A stretch of DNA of 64,000 nucleotides from Gemmatimonadota bacterium (GCA_009837395.1 VXTP01000030.1:83211-147210), one strand, 5' to 3'; numbered from the stretch's first letter, positions 7,496 through 16,631 are shown. Translations and numbers: made by a program. Notes: generated by a model not told the origin, from the letters alone.

Positions 7496-10435
7496 CTACG
7501 TGATGAATGAACCGCGTTCGACCCGGCGCTTGTCTCTCGCGCGGAACCAGTAGGACACCCCCTCCACCAGGCCGTCCGCGTCGGGGTAGACCTCCGATCC
7601 CGCCGGCAGGGATTCCAGGAACAGGCGTCCGTACGCCGTACTGACGACCCGCTGGTCCAGTATCGTGACGACGCCGTAGTCCCGGGTGGAACGGATGAGC
7701 CGGCCGAAGCCCTGCCTGAACTTGATGACCGCCTCCGGTACCTGGTACTCGAAAAAACTGTTGCGCCCCGCGTCTTCCAGGCGTTCCACCTGCGCCTGGA
7801 CCAGCGGTTCGGTCGGCACGGCGAAGGGAAGCTTGACCAGAATGACCATCTCCAGCGCCTTTCCGGGCACATCGACCCCTTCCCAGAAGCTGTCGGTGCC
7901 CAGCAGCACGGCGGTATCGGACCTGCGGAATCGATCCAGCAGCGCCGAGCGCGGTCCGGACGTGCCCTGCGCCAGAACGGCCACGCCGTGTTCCGCCAGG
8001 TCCGGTTCGATGTCCTGGAAGGTCCGGTTCAACTGGGTGTAGGAGGTGAACAGGACCAGGGTGCTCCGCATGGTGGAGACGACCAGGTCCAGGATGAGCC
8101 GGCTGACCTCGGTCTGAAACGCATCGGATCTGGGCGTCGGAAAGGCGGCGGGCACGCAGACCAGCACCTGGTCCGCGTAATCGAAGGGCGAACCGATGCC
8201 CTGCACCTGGAGCCTCCGGGGATCGATCCGGTCGAGCCCCAGCCGTTCGATCTGATAGTCGAAACGATCCCCGACCGTCAGCGTGGCCGACGTGAGCACG
8301 GCCGTACGCAAAGGGCGGAACAGGACGTCGTGCAGCCGGTCCGCCACCCGGAGCGGCGCGGCGGTCAGAACGCAGGACATGGGCTGAGACCTTGTGGCTT
8401 CGACCCAGTAGACGCGTTCTCCCTCGCTTGCCTCCGTCAGCACGAACAGTGCCTCTTCCATTTCCGTGCAGAAATCCATGGCGGCCACGATGGCGTTCCC
8501 CCGTGATTCCCGGTCGTCCAACCACGAATCGTGGACCTGGTCCAGCGTCGCGTGGAGCATGCCGAGGGATTCGCGCAGACCGGCGAGCCCCTCGATGAGC
8601 ACCCGCGCCGACGACCTCAGGATACCGGCATACTCGTCTTCGGCCCGGTACCTCAATTTGGTCCGGCGGGCCGCCCCATCGTCCGACTGGCCGAACGCTT
8701 CGTCGCTGGCGATGCGGAAAAAGTCCTCGATCCGGCGGTTCACCTCCGTGATCCGGTCAATGGCCATGCGGGTGCCCGCCGCCAGCGGAGACTTCCATTC
8801 CAGGTTCTCCGCCGCCTTGGTCGCCAGTCTGTCCAGTCCCGCCAGCACTCCGGTCCCGCCCCATTCGGGCGCGTGCATCCTGCCCAGTACGCGGCGCATG
8901 CGCCAGCCTCCGACCTCCAGGGTCAGGTGCTGCACAGCGGCGCGCTCCAGGTTGTGGGCCTCGTCGATGATGAGATGGCTGTACCGGGACAGCACGGCAT
9001 GGTCGGACTGGAGATCGGCAAAAAGCAGGGCGTGGTTGATGATCACCACGTGGGAAGCCATGGCCGCTCTCCGGACACGGTTGACGAAACACGCTTCCTT
9101 GAATACGCACCGGGGGCAGGCGGTCCCCTCGCCGTTGATTTTCTCCCACAGGCCGGCGCCGGCGCCCCGGTTGAAACCCGCGTGCTCCGAGATGTCCCCC
9201 GTCTGCGTTTCCCGCGCCCACACGGCCAGGGGGATCGCGGCCTCCCGTTCTTCCGCGGTCAGATGGTCCGCGGGCCGCCGGGTGACCTGCCGCCACCGGT
9301 CCAGGCACAGGTAATTGGACCGGCCCTTGAGCAGCGTGGCACGGAAAGGCAGCCCCAGGTTTTCCAGCAGGAAGGGCAGGTCCTTGTAGAAAAGTTGTTC
9401 CTGCAGGTTCCTCGTGTTGGTGGATACGACGACTCGCTGATCGTTCCGCACCGCCCAGAGCAGGGCCGGCGTCAGGTAGGAAAGCGATTTCCCCGTGCCC
9501 GTACCCGCTTCCACCAGCAACACCTCGCCCTCGTTGAATGCGCCGGCGACGCTGCGGACCATGGACACCTGCTGCGGCCGTTGCTCGTAACCTTCCATGC
9601 TGCTTTCGAACAGTCCGCCGGTCTCAAAAAGGCGGGCCAGCTCCTCAGTGTCCATGGGATCTAGATCGCCGTCCGCTTCGGCCGCGTCGCACGAGCCGTC
9701 GCCGATCGTGGGCAGGCCGAGCGCGGTATGCGAGATCGGCGATCTTTCCCCCGAACGGGCCGAACGGTCTGCGTAGGACGGGACATCACCGCGTCCGGCC
9801 GTCCGGGCCGACATCCGGGCAAGGAGGCGCTCAAGCCCGGTTCCGGTGCCCTCCGCGAGCAGAATCAGCGTCTCCATGGTGTCGGGATCCTGGGACGCCA
9901 GCAAATCCAGCAGCGCCCGGCAAAGTACCGCCGTCTGCAGGGCGCCATCGTTCCCGGAATCCGCTGGGGACGCGCCACCGGCCCCGTTCCCGGTCTCCAC
10001 GGGACCGGCGGCTTCATCCCCCGTTTCTGCGGGTCCCGCGACCTCGGCAACGGTCTCCAACGGTTCCGGGTCGAAGCATCGTTCGACCGTTGCGCGTTCG
10101 TAGTCCCTCAGTCCGGGCAGCAGGATCCGGGCGAGCAGGCGCACGTCCAGCACCACGGCGTCGATGCCGGCCGCGATCCGCCAGAGACGCTCGGACAAAT
10201 GGTCTTCCGGTCCATAGGCAGCGAGCAGGGATCCGGAGGCGTCCGTAGCGGCCAGGTCCCGGATCGCATCCAGATCCAGACCGGTACGTACTGCCGGTTT
10301 TTCATCGTGCCCGAAGCGCGCCACCGTATAGGACTCGTCCTGTGACGAGGACAGGTCATCCGGTTGGATCGCCAGAACGGTATACGGGAAGGGGAATCCG
10401 CCGGCGGGGATGTTGTTTGGCGTTCGTGCAGACAT
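7496..10435 (-). CDS. dinG: DinG/XPD-family ATP-dependent DNA helicase
   Basis: A 979-aa superfamily 2 iron-sulfur helicase. Walker A VEAGTGTGKS is near residue 306, the DEAH box LIIDEAHNLE near 487, and cysteines near 378, 440, 443 and 449 (YLCLD, CPRC, EACF) would hold the [4Fe-4S] cluster. C-terminal helicase motifs include SDTAVLLGTDSFWEGVD and QGFGRLIRSTRDYG. The first 250 residues contain a segment (VVLDVRLLARILLPGL) like the DnaQ-type exonuclease domain of Firmicutes DinG, but I find no intact DEDD residues. A Gly/Pro/Glu-rich duplicated linker (AGPAETGDE, AGPVETGNG) follows. It heads the quinone/nth operon. Confidence 0.88.
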   Translation of the reverse strand: MSARTPNNIPAGGFPFPYTVLAIQPDDLSSSQDESYTVARFGHDEKPAVRTGLDLDAIRDLAATDASGSLLAAYGPEDHLSERLWRIAAGIDAVVLDVRLLARILLPGLRDYERATVERCFDPEPLETVAEVAGPAETGDEAAGPVETGNGAGGASPADSGNDGALQTAVLCRALLDLLASQDPDTMETLILLAEGTGTGLERLLARMSARTAGRGDVPSYADRSARSGERSPISHTALGLPTIGDGSCDAAEADGDLDPMDTEELARLFETGGLFESSMEGYEQRPQQVSMVRSVAGAFNEGEVLLVEAGTGTGKSLSYLTPALLWAVRNDQRVVVSTNTRNLQEQLFYKDLPFLLENLGLPFRATLLKGRSNYLCLDRWRQVTRRPADHLTAEEREAAIPLAVWARETQTGDISEHAGFNRGAGAGLWEKINGEGTACPRCVFKEACFVNRVRRAAMASHVVIINHALLFADLQSDHAVLSRYSHLIIDEAHNLERAAVQHLTLEVGGWRMRRVLGRMHAPEWGGTGVLAGLDRLATKAAENLEWKSPLAAGTRMAIDRITEVNRRIEDFFRIASDEAFGQSDDGAARRTKLRYRAEDEYAGILRSSARVLIEGLAGLRESLGMLHATLDQVHDSWLDDRESRGNAIVAAMDFCTEMEEALFVLTEASEGERVYWVEATRSQPMSCVLTAAPLRVADRLHDVLFRPLRTAVLTSATLTVGDRFDYQIERLGLDRIDPRRLQVQGIGSPFDYADQVLVCVPAAFPTPRSDAFQTEVSRLILDLVVSTMRSTLVLFTSYTQLNRTFQDIEPDLAEHGVAVLAQGTSGPRSALLDRFRRSDTAVLLGTDSFWEGVDVPGKALEMVILVKLPFAVPTEPLVQAQVERLEDAGRNSFFEYQVPEAVIKFRQGFGRLIRSTRDYGVVTILDQRVVSTAYGRLFLESLPAGSEVYPDADGLVEGVSYWFRARDKRRVERGSFIT

Positions 10436-10547
10436 GAAACCGCGCAGTTCGGTGGAAGGTCACGTACAACGAAAGGATCGGGCAATGGAAGATAGGCGGC
10501 GGGGAGGGATTTGTCAAAGCAACGAACCGGTCCGGAAACAGGCCGCT

Positions 10548-11429
10548 TCAACTTTCCGGTATGACGAAGAAGCCGAAGGAATCCAGGGAGGCCGAACCGA
10601 ATACGCCGATCCCGCCGTCGAGATTGAAAACCGGTCTTTCGAAGGTATCCCCTGCCAGGCTGCCGAAACCGAAGGCGTTCTGTCCGGAGGCCTGCACGCT
10701 TCTGAGGAAATCGAACAGGTTCCGGTCCAACGCGTACACTACGACTTCATGTTCTCCGGAAGAGCCTATGGCGAACCAGGGCAGCAACAGCCGGCCGTCC
10801 CGTGCTTCCAGGGGAGGGGACCCCCCGTCTTCGGAATCGGGTTCAAGGACGATCACCTGGTAGGCTTCCACGTCGAGTGGATCGAAACGGACTTCGATCA
10901 GCCCCTCCTGATACGGGATCCTGTTCCCGGCGGCGGAATCGGGATCCAGGCGGCGGATGACCTCCATGGAAGGCTCTTCGAGGACGGCGATCTCATCGAT
11001 GACCAGGGGGGCCGGTGTGTTCGTGACCCCGCGGACTTCCTCTCCAAGCGCCCGCACGCGAAGCCGGTATTCGGTGTTGGGGCGTACCCTCGGCGCGCCG
11101 GCCGGCGGGAGGTAACGGCCCAGGTGACCGACACTCGCGTACGTGTACTCCGCAAGTCCCTGTATGACGGTAACTTCGGCATCATTCACCGAGGTGGCAT
11201 CCCCGGTCGCCTCCGCATCCGCCGTGCGGGTCCGGGTGATGATGATTTCCGGCAGCACGTGATCGACATACAGCACGGCGTCCACGACGATGGTTTCGCG
11301 CTCGGCCGGACCGAAGAGCGTCGCCGGATCCCGCTCTGCCGAACAACCTGGATGGGCGGCGACACCTGCGAGCAGGACGGCCGTCAGAACGGGCGTAATC
11401 CAATGGGGCAGCCTGGCCGTTTTATACAT
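10548..11429 (-). CDS. DUF4249-like lipoprotein, partner of the TonB receptor
   Basis: A 293-aa exported protein with an N-terminal hydrophobic stretch ending in a lipobox-like AAHPGC. The following IVVDAVLYVDHVLPEIIITRT and NTEYRLRVRALG segments match the style of DUF4249 proteins, which in Bacteroidota follow TonB-dependent receptors. It begins two bases after the receptor stop, so the pair is cotranscribed and probably coupled. It is likely an outer-membrane-anchored accessory of the receptor. Family assignment is by pattern and context and is moderately sure; the ligand is unknown. Confidence 0.65.
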   Translation of the reverse strand: MYKTARLPHWITPVLTAVLLAGVAAHPGCSAERDPATLFGPAERETIVVDAVLYVDHVLPEIIITRTRTADAEATGDATSVNDAEVTVIQGLAEYTYASVGHLGRYLPPAGAPRVRPNTEYRLRVRALGEEVRGVTNTPAPLVIDEIAVLEEPSMEVIRRLDPDSAAGNRIPYQEGLIEVRFDPLDVEAYQVIVLEPDSEDGGSPPLEARDGRLLLPWFAIGSSGEHEVVVYALDRNLFDFLRSVQASGQNAFGFGSLAGDTFERPVFNLDGGIGVFGSASLDSFGFFVIPES

Positions 11430-11431
11430 GA

Positions 11432-13663
11432 TCAGAAGTTGTAGTTCAGTCCGATGGTGGGCACGATGGGCAGCATCTTCACGACTTCCGCGGTAGTAAC
11501 CTCGTCGTCTTCCGTTTCATACTGGACAAACCACTCGTTGCGATGGTTGTAAGCGTTGAATACCTGCAGATACCATTGTAAGTCCCGGTCGAACAGGCGG
11601 AAATCCTGCTTGACGCTCAGGTCCATTCTGTGGTATGGCAGCAACCGCGAGGTGTTGCGGTCCGCGGGCAGGAAGTAGTCCTCCCGGATACCGGTCCGCG
11701 CCGATTCCCGCAATTCGTAACGGGCGGAGGCGGGTGTGAAGGCCTGGCCGGTAGCGTAGATCACATTGCCGCCGAATGTCCAGCGGCCTGCCCGGTAGTT
11801 GGCCGATACCACGAGATCGTGGCGGCGGTCGTATTTCGGAGGATACCATTTGCCCTGGTTCACTTCCGGGAACTGCCTTCGCGTCCACCCGAGCGTGTAG
11901 CCGATCCATCCGGTCAACCTGCCCGACACGCGCTCCACGAACGCTTCCACGCCCGTGGCATAGCCTTTCCCGCCGGTGATGAACACATCCTCCGATCGGG
12001 TCTCGTCGCCGCCCACCGCCCGCGTGTTGTCCACGACCACCAGGTTGCCCAGCCGCTGATAGTAGGACTCGAGCGAGAGACGGTAGCTCGGCGCCGGATC
12101 CCAGCTCGCGCCGATAACGTAGTGCCACGCCTGTCCGGGGGACACGCTCTCGTCGAGCGGCACCCAGAAATCACCGCCGCTGAAGCCTTCCGTCGTGATC
12201 AGCTGCAGGTACTGGTGGTACCGCCCGCCGCCGGCCTTCAGGCGCAGTCCCTCGGACAGCCGGTGGCTGATGGACAGGCGAGGTTCCAGGTCGATCGTTT
12301 CGCGTTCGCTGTAATAGTTCGCGCGCAGCCCGAGGCGTACCGAGGTGGAAGCTCGCGCCTGCCACTGATCCTGGGCATATACCGAGATCACATAGGGCTT
12401 CAGCCTGAGGTCGAGCTGGTCGTCCTGGTTGAAGCTTCTGATGAAACTGAACCGGTATGCCGAAGCGCGGAAACCTCCCTTCAACGCGTGTTCCCCATCG
12501 GCGACATAGTCCAGGTCGCCCTTGAAGCTGATGTCTCGAATGCTGTTCCTGAACAGGATCTCCGTGCCGTCGAAATTCGCCGAAAGCCGGCTCGTATAGT
12601 CACTGCCGGATACCATGAAATTGCCGAAAATCGTCGGCGTGAACAGGTGTGTCCATTTACCGGTGACCGCCGAGTTACCCCAGCGAACGTTGAAGAGATC
12701 GTCCTCGCTGGTTTCGAGGTTGAGATCGTCCCGGCCGAAGTATCCGCTCAGGACCAGATTGTCGGAGTAGGACAGATTCTGGTTGATTTTCGCGTTTACA
12801 TCATAGAAATAGTATCCAGGGATATCCTCCACGCGGGACCGGATATAGGCCAGTACCGGCTCCAGGTACGTACGCCGTCCCGAGACCATGAACGAGCCGC
12901 TCGCAAGGGGGCCTTCGACCATGGTGCGCATCGAGATGAGGCTGATCCCGCCCGAACCGCCGAGTTTGTTGCGATTGCCGTCGCGGTTGGTCACGTCGAG
13001 GACCGCGCCGAGATTTCCGCCGTAACTGGCGGGATATGCGCTCTTGTGCAGGCGCATGTCCTTGATGGCTTCCGGGTTGAAGATGGAAAAGAACCCAAAG
13101 GCGTGCGAAGGGTTATAGAGGGGGATCTGGTCGAGCAGGATCTGGGTCTGGTCGGGGCCGCCTCCCCGTATGTACAGGCCGCTGCTGATGTCCGAGGAAG
13201 CCTGGATGCCCGGGAGGAGCTGAAGGCTGCGCAACAGATCGGTTTCCCCGATGGCGGGCAACTCTTTCAATACCGCGGCCTGGAGGGCGACGAAACCGGG
13301 CTGGGCAAGCCGCTCGTCCCGGTATCTTTCCGCCTCTACGACGGCTTCGTCGCCGATCAGAACGGTCGGTACGAGTGCCACGTCCCGGCGGAGAAAGGCT
13401 TCGGGACCGAGACTCAGCGTGTCCCGGTACGTTTCGTATCCGATGAAGGACACGACGAGTTCGTAGGAACCCCCGGGAATCCCGGTAATCGCGTAGAAGC
13501 CGTTATCGTTGCTCAGGGCGCCGAGGGACGTGCCGATCAGGAACACATTGGCGGCAAGCAGGTACTCGCCGCTGCTGCGGTCCGTGACAAATCCGCTGAT
13601 CGTGGCGGCATGCGCCGAGGTGGGGATCAACAGCAGGTAAAACAGTACCGCGTAGCGCTTCAT
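11432..13663 (-). CDS. TonB-dependent outer membrane receptor with carboxypeptidase-like regulatory domain
   Basis: A 743-aa outer membrane protein. Residues 1-20 (MKRYAVLFYLLLIPTSAHAA) are a signal peptide. An Ig-like CarboxypepD_reg domain follows (TISGFVTDRSSGEYL to SFIGYETYRDTL), then the plug (LRSLQLLPGIQ, YIRGGGPDQTQILLDQIPLYN, YGGNLGAVLDV) and a long beta-barrel ending in Phe (GLNYNF), as required for barrel insertion. The frame opens at 13714, but ATG 13663 gives the clean signal peptide. SusC-like architecture without a SusD suggests uptake or surface sensing of an unidentified ligand with the downstream DUF4249-like protein. Confidence 0.9.
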   Translation of the reverse strand: MKRYAVLFYLLLIPTSAHAATISGFVTDRSSGEYLLAANVFLIGTSLGALSNDNGFYAITGIPGGSYELVVSFIGYETYRDTLSLGPEAFLRRDVALVPTVLIGDEAVVEAERYRDERLAQPGFVALQAAVLKELPAIGETDLLRSLQLLPGIQASSDISSGLYIRGGGPDQTQILLDQIPLYNPSHAFGFFSIFNPEAIKDMRLHKSAYPASYGGNLGAVLDVTNRDGNRNKLGGSGGISLISMRTMVEGPLASGSFMVSGRRTYLEPVLAYIRSRVEDIPGYYFYDVNAKINQNLSYSDNLVLSGYFGRDDLNLETSEDDLFNVRWGNSAVTGKWTHLFTPTIFGNFMVSGSDYTSRLSANFDGTEILFRNSIRDISFKGDLDYVADGEHALKGGFRASAYRFSFIRSFNQDDQLDLRLKPYVISVYAQDQWQARASTSVRLGLRANYYSERETIDLEPRLSISHRLSEGLRLKAGGGRYHQYLQLITTEGFSGGDFWVPLDESVSPGQAWHYVIGASWDPAPSYRLSLESYYQRLGNLVVVDNTRAVGGDETRSEDVFITGGKGYATGVEAFVERVSGRLTGWIGYTLGWTRRQFPEVNQGKWYPPKYDRRHDLVVSANYRAGRWTFGGNVIYATGQAFTPASARYELRESARTGIREDYFLPADRNTSRLLPYHRMDLSVKQDFRLFDRDLQWYLQVFNAYNHRNEWFVQYETEDDEVTTAEVVKMLPIVPTIGLNYNF

Positions 13664-13725
13664 AGATGCCGATCGGACCTGCACCAGGTTCGTCGATTCG
13701 AATATTTCAAGCAACCGGACCTACC

Positions 13726-14748
13726 ATGCCCCGGGAAGCATTCAATAGAAACCTAAGCCATCTTCGTCTCGAAGTCAACGAGGGGAAGGGCTTCGAGGTC
13801 TACACGGGCCGGACAGGCCGCCGGTTGCTGTGCCGGTACAACGCCGCGACCGGCCATCTGCCCCGGGACGAGTCGCCCAAACCCTGTTTTCATCCGGTTT
13901 ACACCCCTTCTGGCGGTTTAATAAGTGAATACCGCCCCGAGGACCACACCTGGCATCTGGGGTTGTATTTCGGCTGGGTACACGTAAACGATACGAATTT
14001 CTGGGGCGGTTCCTGGTACCTTCCGGAGCACGGCAAGTACGTTCCCGTTCCCGGCAGCCACGGCGTGCAGCGACACGATGAGTTCACAGAGGTCTCCGGC
14101 CTCGAATCCGGCGTCGCCGTCGGCGAGCGTCTCACCTGGCTGGACCGCAACGGCCGCCCGGTGATCCGGGAGGCGCGGCGGTTCGATTTCCTGGAGACCG
14201 CCGCGGTCAGCGAGGCCGGCCTGGCTTGCCAGACTGATCAGGGCGGCCAGGATGACCAGGCTGACCAGAATGACCAGGCCGGCCTGGCTTGCCAGACTGA
14301 CCGCTGCCTCTGGCTCATCGACTCGGTGATCACACCCGTCGAGGGAGAAGTCACCCTGGGCGCGTCGCGCGCCGCCCGATACAGCGGGCTGATCCTGCGC
14401 ATGGGACCGCCGTTCGCCGATGCCCACCATACCAGCGGCAGCGGCCTCAGCGGGCACGAAGCCATCATGAGAACGCGGGACAGATGGGTCGCCGCCGCTG
14501 GCGCACAGGGCGGCATGGTGGTCATGATGGACCATCCACGGAACCTTCGCCACCCGGTGCAATGGTTTACCCGGCGCAATCTCCTGGGCACCGGTCCGCT
14601 CATGGAAGAAGACCTTACGATCCCCGCATCGGACCGCCTCCATCTCCGTTACGGATTCCTGGTGCTTGACGAAGCGGCCGGCGAAGAAGAAATCGAGGAA
14701 CTGTACAGGTACTACGTATCCGCGGCCGACGAGCGTTCCCCGACGTAA
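13726..14748 (+). CDS. PmoA-like (DUF6807) family protein
   Basis: A 340-aa protein resembling the DUF6807 family, often labelled 'methane oxygenase PmoA' by name only. The segment HPVYTPSGG, the EDHTWHLGLYFGW motif and FWGGSWYLPEHGK are the recognisable parts. These proteins usually sit in carbohydrate-use loci and are not monooxygenases. ATG 13726 is used; the frame opens at 13666. Residues about 163-192 contain a Gln/Asp-rich insert flanked by two identical AGLACQTD peptides, encoded by a 25-bp direct repeat, which I read as a recent in-frame expansion. It runs divergently from the TonB receptor. Confidence 0.7.
   Translation: MPREAFNRNLSHLRLEVNEGKGFEVYTGRTGRRLLCRYNAATGHLPRDESPKPCFHPVYTPSGGLISEYRPEDHTWHLGLYFGWVHVNDTNFWGGSWYLPEHGKYVPVPGSHGVQRHDEFTEVSGLESGVAVGERLTWLDRNGRPVIREARRFDFLETAAVSEAGLACQTDQGGQDDQADQNDQAGLACQTDRCLWLIDSVITPVEGEVTLGASRAARYSGLILRMGPPFADAHHTSGSGLSGHEAIMRTRDRWVAAAGAQGGMVVMMDHPRNLRHPVQWFTRRNLLGTGPLMEEDLTIPASDRLHLRYGFLVLDEAAGEEEIEELYRYYVSAADERSPT
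14213..14300 (+). repeat. 25-bp direct repeat inside the DUF6807 gene
   Basis: Identical 25-base copies at 14213-14237 and 14276-14300, 63 bases apart so the frame is kept. The spacer contains GACCAG-type repeats. Together they encode AGLACQTD, a Gln/Asp-rich stretch, then AGLACQTD again. Confidence 0.85.
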
Positions 14749-14815
14749 CGACCGTGCGTGCCTGTCTTCCGGCCTTCGACCTGCGGCCAATTGAGCGCGT
14801 ACCGTTCATTCTTGC

Positions 14816-14845
14816 TTGACATGCGGCCGGTAACGGCCGATTTTC
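14816..14845 (+). promoter_or_regulatory. putative promoter with internal palindrome upstream of HU-TPR gene
   Basis: TTGACA at 14816-14821, then 17 bases to GATTTT (14839-14844). The spacer contains the perfect hairpin CGGCCG-GTAA-CGGCCG (14824-14839), followed by TTTT, so it could instead terminate the upstream gene. Which role dominates cannot be told from sequence. Confidence 0.4.
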
Positions 14846-14853
14846 GGAGCATC

Positions 14854-15831
14854 ATGAACAGAGATTCGCTTGTAAAAGAAGTGGCCTCCGATTTACAGGT
14901 ATCCAGGCACAAGGTAAGGGTCGTGTTGAACGGGTTCCTGTCGGAGGTTACCGAGGCGATGCACCGGGACGAGCGGGTGAATCTGCACCGTTTCGGCGCC
15001 TTCAACGTGAAGGTCAGGAAAGCACGTACGGCCCGCGACCTGAATACCAACGTGGAATTGCGCCTGAACGACCGCCATATCCCCCACTTCATGCCCTTCG
15101 ATACGTTAAAGGACACCGTCGCGCAGCAGTCTCCCGTTTCCGAGGAGCAAACCGGGCCTGTGGCCGTCGCTCCGGTGAGACAACAGGTTGAAGAGACGCC
15201 CAGAGAACGGTCCGACGATGTCACGGCCATGATGAACAGGGCTGAAGTCCTCGCGAACAAAGGCAAAATCGAACAGGCGATCCAGCAGTACAGGCGTGTA
15301 CTCGAACGGCAACCGGGACATGCCACCGCGACGGGCGGCCTGGGCAGGATGTTCTTTCGCCTCGGCGCCCAGGAAACCGCCCTCGAGCACTATAACCGCG
15401 CGCTGGGAAACGATCCCGGCCACCTGGACACGCTGGTAGACCGGGCGGAGTTGTTCGTGGAGATGGGACAGTACGAGGATGCCAGGACCGATCTGCTTCG
15501 CGTCCTGGAATACGACCCGTATTCCTACCCGGCCTGCTACATGCTCGGCGTGCTCTACATCACCATCGGTACCTACGACGCCGCGATCAGGGTGCTTTCC
15601 CGCGCGCTGGACGTGGACCGGACGAAAGCCGAGGTACATCTCCAGCTGGGCAAGGCTTACTGTCACGTGGAGAAGCACACGGAAGCGATCGAGCACTTCG
15701 AAGCCCTGCTTCGTCATGACCCGCGCAACGAGCAGGCGTACCGGTATCTCGGCACGATCTACGACAAAATCAAACAGGCCGACAAGGCGCTCGAGATGTA
15801 TCGGAAATCCAACGAAATCGGCCTGGTCTGA
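14854..15831 (+). CDS. HU-family DNA-binding domain fused to TPR repeats
   Basis: A 325-aa fusion. Residues 1 to about 92 are an HU/IHF-type histone-like domain: MNRDSLVKEVASDLQVSR, then VNLHRFGAFNVKVRKAR and an arginine-rich arm ending near PHFMPFDTLK. After a linker, residues about 122-325 form six tetratricopeptide repeats (for example MNRAEVLANKGKIEQAIQQY and AYRYLGTIYDKIKQADKAL). ATG 14854 follows GGAG; the frame opens at 14758. HU proteins are normally about 90 aa, so the TPR half would give a nucleoid-binding protein a protein-docking surface. Domain calls are firm, the role is inference. Confidence 0.82.
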   Translation: MNRDSLVKEVASDLQVSRHKVRVVLNGFLSEVTEAMHRDERVNLHRFGAFNVKVRKARTARDLNTNVELRLNDRHIPHFMPFDTLKDTVAQQSPVSEEQTGPVAVAPVRQQVEETPRERSDDVTAMMNRAEVLANKGKIEQAIQQYRRVLERQPGHATATGGLGRMFFRLGAQETALEHYNRALGNDPGHLDTLVDRAELFVEMGQYEDARTDLLRVLEYDPYSYPACYMLGVLYITIGTYDAAIRVLSRALDVDRTKAEVHLQLGKAYCHVEKHTEAIEHFEALLRHDPRNEQAYRYLGTIYDKIKQADKALEMYRKSNEIGLV

Positions 15832-15870
15832 TTTTCGATACCGCGTAAGGGCTCTGGTCCGGCTGAATTG

Positions 15871-15900
15871 TTGAAGATAACGAACCAAAATATGTATACG
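15871..15900 (+). promoter_or_regulatory. putative promoter of the sigma factor operon
   Basis: TTGAAG at 15871-15876, 18 bases, TATACG at 15895-15900, about 50 bases before the ECF sigma gene. The same arrangement (TTGAAG, 18 bases, TATACT) occurs at 39680. Confidence 0.4.
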
Positions 15901-15950
15901 GGTTTAATTAATGGTCAGGAAAGAGAAGGATCGGGAGGGTCTGTAACCGG

Positions 15951-16622
15951 ATGAACACCGTCAAGAACGTGCATTCGGTCGAAGGACGGATAAAACCGGC
16001 TGCGCGCGGCGCAGGCGAAGACCGGCGCGAAGAAGAACGAAGGTTGATGGAACGGGCTAAAGCGGGTGATGGCCCGGCCTTCGACGAAATGACGAGGCGC
16101 TACAGCGAGAAGGCCTATTCCGTGGCATACCAGATGCTCGCGAGTCATGATGACGCGCGCGATCTCGTCCAGGACGCGTTCCTCGAAGTATTCAGGACGC
16201 GGGAGCGGTTCAACACGCAGTACAGGTTTTCGACCTGGTTATACCGCATATTGATCAATAAGTGCATCAACTTCCGCAAGCGGGAAGCCCGTCGCCGCAT
16301 GTTCTCCTTTACGGATTACGGCTCGCGGAACGGCGGCGCCGGTCAACAGTTTCTGGTTTCCAATCTGCCCTCTTCCGAGAAGAACCCGCACGAGGTACTG
16401 GAAAGCGATGAATTGAAGCGGTCTATCATGGCCGCGCTGGATACCCTGTCGGAGCGGCACAGGACCGTTGTCGTGCTGTTCGACCTGGAAGGCCTCTCAC
16501 ACAGGCAGATCGCGGAGATCCTCCAGTGTCCCGAGGGTACGGTGATGTCCCGGCTGCATCACGGACGGCTCAAGTTGAAGCGCGTGCTGTCCAAGCGACT
16601 GGCCGGATACCTTGATCTATAG
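15951..16622 (+). CDS. RNA polymerase ECF sigma-70 factor (RpoE-like)
   Basis: A 223-aa extracytoplasmic-function sigma factor. Region 2 runs from FDEMTRRYSEKAYSVAYQML through HDDARDLVQDAFLEVF and FSTWLYRILINKCIN. Region 4 is LSERHRTVVVLFDLEGLSHR with the HTH QIAEILQCPEGTVMSRL. The N-terminus before region 2 carries about 40 charged residues. A zinc anti-sigma gene starts nine bases after the stop and an RseB-like gene follows, so it probably directs an envelope-stress regulon. Targets are not visible, though TolC and a VWA membrane protein lie just downstream. Confidence 0.93.
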   Translation: MNTVKNVHSVEGRIKPAARGAGEDRREEERRLMERAKAGDGPAFDEMTRRYSEKAYSVAYQMLASHDDARDLVQDAFLEVFRTRERFNTQYRFSTWLYRILINKCINFRKREARRRMFSFTDYGSRNGGAGQQFLVSNLPSSEKNPHEVLESDELKRSIMAALDTLSERHRTVVVLFDLEGLSHRQIAEILQCPEGTVMSRLHHGRLKLKRVLSKRLAGYLDL

Positions 16623-16631
16623 GAACGCGCC

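Noticed and set aside
11630-13756. 708-codon plus-strand open frame opposite the TonB receptor
   Set aside because: The receptor on the other strand has signal peptide, plug and terminal Phe; the plus frame shows no family.
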